Below are positions 58,701 through 64,000 of a stretch of DNA of 64,000 nt, piece by piece; within the stretch, counting starts at the first letter, position 1, and the number at the start of each line of letters is the position of its first letter. The stretch is taken from contig NC_044566.1 of NCBI RefSeq assembly GCF_007565055.1, positions 92,372,297-92,436,296 of the forward strand, read 5' to 3'. Source of the stretch: Rhinopithecus roxellana (lineage: Eukaryota; Chordata; Mammalia; Primates; Cercopithecidae). The position numbers and the translations under genes were made by a program. The notes beneath the pieces are model-generated. The model was not told where the DNA came from. It saw nothing but the letters and a program-made list of their open reading frames with translations, and made no database searches.

Positions 58701-61700
58701 TGGAACCTCTCAGTTGTGACAACCTAAAATGTCTCCAGACAGTGCCAGACACTCCCTGGGGGGTACAACCCTCCCTGAGAACCACTGGTTTTAGAACCTT
58801 TCCCTAATATGAAGTGTGGTTTGAGGACCAGAAGCATCAACAATATCTGGGAGCGTGTTGGGAATTCAGGATCCCAGGCCCCACCCCCTCCCCAGGCCTG
58901 CCAAGTCGGAATTTCCTTCCACAAGGTCCTCAGGAGGCTCCTCTGTGCAGTATTTTATTTTATTTTATTTTTTATTTTTATTTTTATTCGAGACAGGGTT
59001 CTCTCTTGTCACTCTGGCCGGAGTGCAGTGGCGCAATCTCAGCTCACTGCAACCTCCGCCTCCCAGGTTCAAGCGATTCTCCTGCCTCAGCCTCCTGAGT
59101 AGCTGGGATTACAGGCATGTGCCACCACGCCTGGCTAATTTTTGTATTTTTGGTGGAGACGGGTTTTTACCATGTTGGCCAGGCTGGTCTCAAACTCCTG
59201 ACCTCAGGTGATCCACCCACCTCAGCCTCCCGAAGTGCTGGGATTACAGGCGTGAGCTACTGCACCAGTCTTCCTCTGTGCCATTTTTCAGGAGCAGGAG
59301 AGAAATCGGTTGAATTTACATGAATAAAGATACAGTGAAAGGTAGCTATTCTCAAAATTGGATTAAAATGGGGCCATTTTGATGAAGCATTTAAGAGGGA
59401 AGGGGGCAGTCTTGTGTTTGGCTCAGGCCTGTTCACCACATGACCCTGCCATCCCTTGGTAACTGTCCTGCAGCTCACAGGAAAACTGTGAGAAGACAAT
59501 GGCTGCTACGCAGGGAGCATCTGCCTTCTAGAAAGTGGTTTTCAACCAGGCAGAAACCGTCTTCTGTGGCCCACTAAGATCATGTCTCACATGGGTGAAT
59601 AAAATCAGGATTCTTTGAACTGATTAACCCAGCACTGGCCCATGTATCGGATAATTAGTGGCTCCCAGCATTTCCGGGAGAGGGTTAAGTAGGGATGTCA
59701 TCCTTGCTCTGAAAACCACAAATTACCACTGACTTCTGATGATGTGTGATCTCCTTTGCTGCAAAGAAGATCATATTAAAGAGACCCAAGTCATTTAGGG
59801 GCAGCTCTAACTATATCCACTGAGTATGTGCAGACCACTTTATCCAGATTGAGCAGGGAGTTCTGTCGATGACGTTGCCTGCAGCAGTGACATTTGTAGA
59901 AAGTCCATTGCAGGAGAGAGAATAGAATCCAAGGCCCATCTCTCCTTTCGCCTGTAACTACAGGTTTAATTTTACCTGCTAGAAGGTAACTATCGTGGAG
60001 CAATTGGAAACTGTTAACATAGGTGGACGGCTAATTGAAGTTGTTGTTCCCCTCATGGGTCATGGGCAGAGCTGTAAATGGATAGAGGTGGCCATCCTCC
60101 ACACCACGGCCCCACCTGGCAAAGGCCTGCTCTCATCAATGTGTGGTGTCCAAAGTCACCTTGGGCATCTCCATTCTAGCCAGCTGGAAGGGGAAACCAT
60201 GTGGAAGTGTGTGCCCAAGTTTTACAACCACACCTCCAAAATGGTACATGTCACTTCTCCCACTACAAGGCTAGAACTCAGCCCTGCGACCTAGCTTAAC
60301 TGTAGGGGAGGCTGGGAGATGTCATCTACCTGTAACCCAGCGAGAAAACTACCAGACAACTAGATTTCTGCACAAGAGATCTCTAGAGCTCCATCACAGC
60401 TTACATGTATGTTCATCCCATTTATAAAGAGGCCAAAGTCCACTGGCACGTAAGGTTCACTTACGTGGCTGGGTTTTTGAGGTTGATGGCTGCCTTTATC
60501 TTCCAGTATGATTACTGCCCAGGAAAACAGTCTGTTGCATGAACTAAAGGACTGTTTTATAGTGACCAAAAAAAGCGGGGGGGAGGGATCTCTTGAGGGC
60601 TTTTCCTAGGAATCCCAAATTTCTAGTTATCCTGAATCTTGCAGAACTCCTACACGTAAACTATGAAATCATTACTATCAGGGGCTTAGTAAATAATAAA
60701 TATGATCTATTACCTTGAGCTAACTTCATAGAAACGGAGGAGGGCTGTTTTGTGTTTTTTTAGAGAGCTGCAGAGGTCTTCCGTGATTCTCTCTGTGTTC
60801 CTTGTCTAGATGGAGTAATGAAATTGTGAAGTCTAATTGCTGCCTAACAGAGCCACGCTCTCCCGTGGCTGATTGTCTTGCTTTGCTTTCTTAGGGTTTG
60901 AATGCAGTATTTGACATCTTGGTGATAGGCAAATTCAATGTTCTGGAAATTGTCCAGAAGGTACTACATAAGGACAAGTCATTAGAGGTGAGTCTGCACT
61001 TTTATCTCCAGCCCAGACATGGAAAATGTCAAGTACCTGCTGATTTAAAATGCCATTTTCAAATATTCCTTGTGATTCTGAATTCTGCAATAACCAACCT
61101 TTTAAAGCACAGTGTTGAAGTAGTTCAGGCAGAATTGCTGCACATCTGTACCTGGCTCAGCCACACTTTTATTTGAAAATCAGCCACCTCTGGGGCTTTG
61201 CGGTGTCCTTGCAGAGTCTCGGCATGCTCAGGAACGGGGGCCTCCTCTTCAGAATGACCCTGCTCACCTCCGGAGGGGCTGGGGTGCTCTATGTGCGCTG
61301 GACGATCATGGGCACGGGCCCGCCGGCCTTCACTGAGGTGGACAACCCGGCGTCCTTTGCTGACAGCATGCTGGTGAGGGTGAGTTCTGAGCCTGCCACT
61401 CCCTGGACTGTTTTCTTCCCCCACCAGATTCCCAGATCGCTCACCCCCCTCCTCATCTCACTCCCCTCCATGCCAACAGAATCCCCAATACACGGGCCAC
61501 CTCCATGTTTGTTTGCGATCACTGAAGATGTTCTGGGATGAAAGCAGGTCTTCCTGAGGGGGTCGAAAGGGCGTGCGGAAGCCCTTTGCATTTCTGTTCT
61601 AGCGAGGAGTGAAGAGGATGGTTCCTTCTCACATAAGGGTCCTTGCCAGTCCCGTGAAAGGGCTCCCTAACCCTGTGGCTGGGTTAAGACTAAATATAAC

Positions 61701-62373
61701 CTTCTTGGTATCTTTAGAAGACTAGTGGTATAAGACTATTCTTTTAGATTTGCCTTTTTTCTAAAGGCAGGAGTATCAAGCCACAAATTCTTAGCTGTGC
61801 ATTTCATAGAGACCAAAATCAAGAGAACAACCATCGAACCCTGTTGTGTTATTGGGTACATAGGTGACCCTGCGGCCTCAGATTTCAGAGTCATGGGCTT
61901 CCGGCAGCAAATAGATCATAGCTTGGCCAGAAATATAATGAATGTATTACATAGTCTGGTGGCTTTGCCATATTTTTATATATCAAAATCTGAATGCATT
62001 TAACACATTACAGACTACAGCCTGTATTACAACTTGTAATACAAGTTGGCAACATTTTAGTTGATACAACTGCTTTCATTGAACAGAAGCATATGAGTGA
62101 AGTTAGTGCATATATATATGTTTTTTAAGTTCAGTATCAAATAAATGTTTGTTTTCCTTTTGACCGACAGGCCATAAACTACAATTACTACTATTCATTG
62201 AATGCCTGGCTGCTGCTGTGTCCCTGGTGGCTGTGTTTTGATTGGTCAATGGGCTGCATCCCCCTCATTAAATCCGTCAGTGACTGGAGGGTAATTGCAC
62301 TTGCAGCACTCTGGTTCTGCCTAATTGGCCTAATATGCCAAGCCCTGTGCTCTGAAGACGGCCACAAGAGAAG
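31595..62373 (+). CDS. TMTC4: TMTC4 coding region, eight exons, 3' incomplete (residues 1 to about 381)
   Basis: Joined exons 31595-31756, 36277-36392, 37437-37653, 42349-42436, 56660-56760, 60895-60987, 61215-61379 and 62171-62373 give 1145 coding bases in one open frame, all with GT-AG introns. The product matches TMTC4, one of four TMTC proteins of the ER membrane that add O-linked mannose to cadherin ectodomains; TMTC4 has also been linked to ER calcium handling and the unfolded protein response. Seen here: a first hydrophobic helix (about residues 20-37), then a luminal loop with the motif FVFDD, whose acidic pair is typical of GT-C glycosyltransferases; further hydrophobic helices in exons 4-9; and the DUF1736 region in exons 8-9. 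The human protein is about 741 residues, so this is roughly half. The remaining membrane helices and the TPR repeats must lie downstream. The start ATG has A at -3 and G at +4. No frameshift or premature stop is seen. Confidence 0.96.
32871..33168 (-). mobile_element. AluS-like (antisense)
   Basis: Antisense Alu with a (TTG)n-type tail at 32876-32892. Confidence 0.93.
33317..33609 (-). mobile_element. Older Alu (antisense)
   Basis: Diverged antisense Alu; flanking TGGTGGCTT at about 33308-33316 and again from about 33615. Confidence 0.88.
35305..35609 (+). mobile_element. AluY, Old World monkey type (sense)
   Basis: Near-consensus young Alu with a long poly(A) and the duplication AAGAAAATATATTT at 35291-35304 and 35610-35623. 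It carries all three cercopithecoid-type variants. Confidence 0.96.
36277..36392 (+). CDS. TMTC4: TMTC4 exon 3
   Basis: The acceptor GTCCCTGCAG ends at 36276 and the donor AG|GTAAGC follows 36392. The exon is 116 nt, phase 0 to phase 2, residues 55-93. It continues the first luminal loop, which in GT-C enzymes contributes to the active site. The stretch contains the TMTC-typical segment with WHHDFWG followed by SYRPLTVLTF. Confidence 0.95.
36393..37436 (+). other. TMTC4: TMTC4 intron 3 (1.04 kb)
   Basis: Unique sequence without Alus. I see nothing in it beyond the splice signals. Confidence 0.7.
37437..37653 (+). CDS. TMTC4: TMTC4 exon 4
   Basis: The acceptor TTTCTGCAG ends at 37436 and the donor TGT|GTAAGT follows 37653. 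The exon is 217 nt, closing the split Arg codon and ending in phase 0, residues 93-165. It encodes a helix around HVVNILLHGGISVLMVDVF, a polar loop rich in Arg and Lys, and a second helix followed by the conserved HPVHTE motif of TMTC proteins. Confidence 0.96.
38890..39058 (-). mobile_element. 3'-truncated AluY (antisense)
   Basis: Only the 5' half of the Alu (to about consensus base 165) is present, with no poly(A) side and no clear duplication. Young-type variants are present. Confidence 0.88.
39364..39520 (+). mobile_element. Alu monomer (sense)
   Basis: GGTGTGGTGGCGTGCACCTG to CCAGCCTGGAAAACAGAG plus an A-rich end; a right-monomer-like fragment. Confidence 0.75.
41965..42272 (+). mobile_element. 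Alu (sense) just upstream of exon 5
   Basis: GGCCAGGCACAATGGCTC to a long poly(A). It ends about 75 bp before the exon 5 acceptor. Confidence 0.93.
42349..42436 (+). CDS. TMTC4: TMTC4 exon 5
   Basis: The pyrimidine-rich acceptor CCTCTTTTAAG ends at 42348 and the donor AAA|GTAAGC follows 42436. The exon is 88 nt, residues 166-194 plus one base. It contains the VVGRADLL segment that follows HPVHTE in this family, then a hydrophobic helix rich in Phe and Leu. The final A joins GT of exon 6 to give Ser. Confidence 0.95.
43093..43425 (-). pseudogene. Intronless open stretch, possible processed pseudogene (unrecognised)
   Basis: 110 stop-free codons on the minus strand inside TMTC4 intron 5, without an ATG at the start. 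The amino-acid composition looks protein-like: an acidic/Ser/Pro-rich first part, then an aromatic and basic segment with WEIYNHHRWGDPYPRKRLK. An A-rich stretch with AATAAT runs about 50-70 bp beyond its stop on the minus strand, as a processed copy might have. I do not recognise the parent gene. It could equally be chance. Confidence 0.25.
43511..43803 (+). mobile_element. AluS-like (sense)
   Basis: Flanked by AGGAGTTGTG at 43501-43510 and 43804-43813. Confidence 0.95.
46316..46602 (-). mobile_element. AluS-like (antisense)
   Basis: Antisense Alu beginning TTTTGAGACCAAG and ending CCGTGCCCAGC. Confidence 0.92.
46629..46770 (-). mobile_element. 5'-truncated Alu (antisense)
   Basis: Poly(T)/(GTT)n followed by half of an Alu, stopping at CTGCCTCATCCTCC. 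It lies directly beside the previous Alu. Confidence 0.88.
47814..47884. repeat. Short tandem repeat of about 18-20 bp
   Basis: Four imperfect copies of a TAAGCTGTATAG-containing unit. Confidence 0.8.
49820..50118 (+). mobile_element. AluJ/S-like (sense)
   Basis: GCTGGGCACAGTGGCTC to an A-rich tail; diverged. Confidence 0.9.
50697..50996 (+). mobile_element. AluY, Old World monkey type (sense)
   Basis: Near-consensus, with CTCAAGCCTG, CTAGCCGGGCGAGGTGGCGG and GAGCTGAGATCCGGCCACTG. AATTGCT occurs on both sides. Confidence 0.95.
52925..53099 (-). mobile_element. MER5/MER20-like hAT fragment
   Basis: ACCTGGAAAGCTTGTTAAAG and TTCTGATTCATCAGATCTCA resemble the Charlie-group MER5/MER20 elements; diverged. 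Confidence 0.5.
53095..53335 (+). mobile_element. Charlie-group hAT element (MER58-like)
   Basis: Starts CAGTGGTTCTCAACTGGGAG and includes GGTAGAAGCTGGGGGTACTG and GATGCACAGGGCAACCACCC. It ends near AGGTGGAGAGAACCTCG, the degraded terminal inverted repeat. Confidence 0.65.
53447..53550. repeat. Tandem duplication, about 46-bp unit (2.3 copies)
   Basis: CAGTCAGG starts at 53451, 53497 and 53542; the units share GACATGGAGAGGTGAAC and CTCACCTGCTCAC. Confidence 0.92.
53906..54201 (+). mobile_element. AluS-like (sense)
   Basis: Flanked by AAGAATGTTCA at 53895-53905 and 54202-54212. Confidence 0.95.
54622..54923 (+). mobile_element. AluY-like (sense)
   Basis: Young-looking Alu with an imperfect duplication around GCCTCCCA/CACCTCCCA. 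Confidence 0.92.
55570..55680 (-). mobile_element. MIR (antisense) fragment
   Basis: GTCACTTGCCCAGTGTCACA and AGTGGCAGAGTTGGCATTCA match the antisense MIR. Confidence 0.65.
56660..56760 (+). CDS. TMTC4: TMTC4 exon 6
   Basis: The acceptor AATTGACAG ends at 56659 and the donor CTG|GTGAGA follows 56760. The exon is 101 nt, residues 195-228, ending in phase 0. It encodes a hydrophobic helix with STFWVLLSIFLGAVAML and the family motif CKEQGITVL. It follows the longest intron in the window (14.2 kb). Confidence 0.95.
57184..57480 (+). mobile_element. AluS-like (sense)
   Basis: GTCGGGCGCCATGGCTCACG to a poly(A) end. Confidence 0.92.
58110..58366 (-). mobile_element. Alu (antisense), internally deleted
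   Basis: Poly(T) at 58112-58130 to CATCGCACCTGGCCG; shorter than full length. Confidence 0.88.
58577..58795 (-). mobile_element. Charlie-group hAT element (MER58-like), inverted relative to 53095
   Basis: CAGTGTTTCTCAACCTTGGC ... GATGTTTAGCGGCATCCCTG ... TGAGAACCACTGG is the reverse orientation of the family at 53095-53335. Confidence 0.7.
58805..58890 (+). mobile_element. MER5-like hAT fragment
   Basis: AAGTGTGGTTTGAGGACCAG and CAGGCCCCACCCCCTCCC match part of MER5; diverged. Confidence 0.5.
58948..58989. repeat. (TTTTA)n simple repeat
   Basis: TTTTA/TTTTTA units forming the tail side of the next antisense Alu. Confidence 0.85.
58990..59270 (-). mobile_element. AluS-like (antisense)
   Basis: GAGACAGGGTTCTCTC to GTGAGCTACTGCACCAG. 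Confidence 0.93.
60895..60987 (+). CDS. TMTC4: TMTC4 exon 7
   Basis: The acceptor TTTCTTAG ends at 60894 and the donor GAG|GTGAGT follows 60987. The exon is 93 nt (31 codons), phase 0 to phase 0, residues 229-259: a helix beginning GLNAVFDILVIGKFNV, then a lysine-rich loop. A symmetrical exon of this kind could be skipped without changing the frame. Confidence 0.95.
61215..61379 (+). CDS. TMTC4: TMTC4 exon 8 (start of the DUF1736 region)
   Basis: The acceptor CCTTGCAG ends at 61214 and the donor AGG|GTGAGT follows 61379. The exon is 165 nt (55 codons), phase 0 to phase 0, residues 260-314. It encodes a helix followed by the loop with the TMTC-typical motif FTEVDNPASFADS. Intron 7 before it is only 227 bp. 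It is also symmetrical. Confidence 0.96.
62171..62373 (+). CDS. TMTC4: TMTC4 exon 9 (last coding exon in the window)
   Basis: The acceptor TTGACCGACAG ends at 62170 and the donor AAG|GTAAGA follows 62373. The exon is 203 nt, residues 315 to about 381, ending in phase 2 within an Arg codon. It encodes the aromatic stretch NYNYYYSLN, the PWWLCFDWSMG motif and a further hydrophobic helix. No next exon is recognisable in the remaining 1.6 kb, so the coding sequence continues past the window end. Confidence 0.95.
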
Positions 62374-64000
62374 GTAAGAGGCAGCACTGAATCTTAAGTT
62401 CCACGGTGGTTGAGTCAGAAGTGTTTTGTGAAATCCTGCGCTGATCATTTTAACGATTTTGTGGAAGTCACATCTCAGGACATTTGTTTCAAATGCATAT
62501 TTATGGCTAGGATGAGTTCCATCCATTCGGAATCCATGGCTGGCTTCCGGGGGTGGGGAGCGAGGCTGGAAGAGGGGCTACGGATGACTGCTTCATCCCT
62601 CTCTCCCCCTTTCCCCAGGAAGTAGCATTTTGCGATCCTTTTCGCCATAGGTGGTAAAGAGTAATTTACGGTCAGAACAGAGAGTGTAATTGATGTGTGT
62701 TGTGCCCATTATTGCACAATTCTTCCTTAAAACACCCCAGTGAACGCTGCCGTGATTCCTTCTGTTGTTGCTGGGGACAAAACAAGCCACTGCCCCAAAG
62801 AGACTGTTCTTTCTTGATGGGGAAAAAAAAAAGTTATTGAGAAAATAATTGGGGAAAACAAATGTGTTTCATGAAAAAGAAAACTGTTAAGGTGATTTCT
62901 TTTAAGCCTTAAGTGTTTATGGAATTAGTAATTTCTCAAAATAAATTAAGTTTTACGTTTACCTGTGTCTTAAATCGGTTGGTAATTCTAAAGAGCCACA
63001 AACTTTCGTCCCCGTTCCCTTATCCACAGGAAATGGGATTTTTAAAGAAATACTGTAGCCACGGGGCCCAGGAAGGAGCCACCAAAATTGACCTAGAGTC
63101 TTAATTCATCCTCTCGCATCATAGGGGACATTGGGAATGATCAAGTGGTTCTAGAAGTGTTTCAGTGCTCAGCTTCGTATCTCCCTGACTGAAATTTATG
63201 GTGATGTAGCAACCAAAAAATGGTCTTTGTTTATTTCAGATTTCATAAACTTTAAACTGCTTAAGTGTTACTATTTTCATTACATTTTGGAGGAAAGTTT
63301 TTCCCCCATGAAAACTGATTGGGACAATTTTTTAATTAATTGAGACCTATAGTGTCCACTGAACTGTTCAGTACCTAAACGGGTTGAGGCATAGTAAGGA
63401 GTAGGGGAATTAATAAGGCCTCAGAGGCCGGGCACGGTGGCTCAAGCCTGTAATCCCAGCACTTTGGGAGGCCGAGACGGGCGGATCACAAGCTCAGGAG
63501 ATCGAGACCATCCTGGCTAATACGGTGAAACCCCGTCTCTACTAAAAGATACAAAAAACTAGCCGGGCGAGGTGGCGGGCGCCTGTAGTCCCAGCTACTC
63601 CGGAGGCTGAGGCAGGAGAATGGCGTGAACCCGGGAGGCGGAGCTTGCAGTGAGCTGAGATCCGGCCACTGCACTCCAGCCTGGGAGACAGAGCCAGACT
63701 CTGTCTCAAAAAAAAAAAAAAAAAAAAAAAATCCTCAGAAATGTGGTCATTCTAACTTTCTCCATACGAATTGTATAGCTTTTAAGTTTTACCCTTAGAC
63801 TCGCTGTGAAGTGCCTGAGGAATATTTTTATGCCTTATCCACGTGCTGCCACATGCTAAACTCTCTCTACGGATGATATCCTTTGGCTGACAACAATATC
63901 TTTTCTCTGTTGATGCCATGGAAAAGAAAAGGTCTTTAGCATTAATTTAATGTGGAGTAGGACGTTTTTCTTGAGAAGTCTGGAAATAGCCATTTATTTA
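62374..64000 (+). other. TMTC4: TMTC4 intron 9, 5' part
   Basis: Runs from the exon 9 donor to the window end. It contains one young AluY (63426-63730). No further coding exon is recognisable. Confidence 0.7.
63426..63730 (+). mobile_element. AluY, Old World monkey type (sense)
   Basis: Near-consensus with all three cercopithecoid-type variants and a long poly(A). CCTCAGA lies at 63419-63425 and 63733-63739. Confidence 0.95.

Larger units (their letters stand above)
56761..60894 (+). other. TMTC4: TMTC4 intron 6 (4.13 kb)
   Basis: Contains Alus at 57184-57480 (+), 58110-58366 (-) and 58990-59270 (-), a hAT element (58577-58795) beside a MER5-like fragment (58805-58890), and an A/T simple repeat at 58948-58989. 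The last 1.6 kb before exon 7 appears unique. Confidence 0.7.

Noticed and set aside
62374..64000. A further TMTC4 exon
   Set aside because: No acceptor-flanked stretch encodes the expected next membrane segment.

Overview
The window is nuclear DNA of a primate, most likely an Old World monkey. It has about 30 Alu elements plus L1, MIR, L2, MaLR, ERV and hAT copies. Several AluY copies carry three sequence variants that I associate with cercopithecoid AluYR-type elements: CTCAAGCCTG near the 5' end, CTAGCCGGGCGAGGTGGCGG in the middle, and GAGCTGAGATCCGGCCACTG near the 3' end. There are no bacterial, phage or organellar genes. The species call is an inference from these Alu variants.

The only confidently supported protein-coding gene is TMTC4 (transmembrane O-mannosyltransferase targeting cadherins 4), on the + strand. 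A TATA-less CpG-island promoter lies at about 24.93-26.15 kb. It contains a CTCF-like motif, a full CRE palindrome, two CCAAT boxes and a GC box. A non-coding first exon ends at 25484. Eight coding exons follow, with consistent GT-AG boundaries and phases, from the ATG at 31595 to the donor at 62373. Together they encode about 381 residues: the membrane-embedded N-terminal half with the luminal acidic motif and the DUF1736 region. The C-terminal membrane segments and TPR repeats lie beyond the window.

Layout: 0-7.2 kb is the ruin of a class I ERV provirus (gag remnant, integrase C-terminus, env TM tail, 3' LTR), broken up by two MaLR insertions, two Alus in gag and an L1 tail. From 8.35 to 11.27 kb there is a roughly 2.9-kb minisatellite of 16/17-bp units. 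From 11.3 to 24.9 kb there is intergenic DNA of nested repeats: an MLT1-like LTR split by an MST/THE1 LTR, an L1 carrying three Alus, a MIR split by a MER11-type LTR and an Alu, a pre-miRNA-sized hairpin, and an Alu-L1 composite flanked by one pair of target-site duplications. From 24.9 kb to the end are the TMTC4 promoter, exons and introns.

I found no new enzymatic or defence system. The observations most worth a second look are structural: the minisatellite, the Alu-L1 chimera, the 32-bp-arm hairpin at 20.27 kb, a one-LTR MaLR provirus with intact target duplication, an 11-codon upstream ORF spanning the TMTC4 exon 1/2 junction, and the promoter motif cluster. Repeat family names are from recognition of sequence hallmarks by eye, and most repeat ends are accurate only to a few bases unless a target-site duplication is given.
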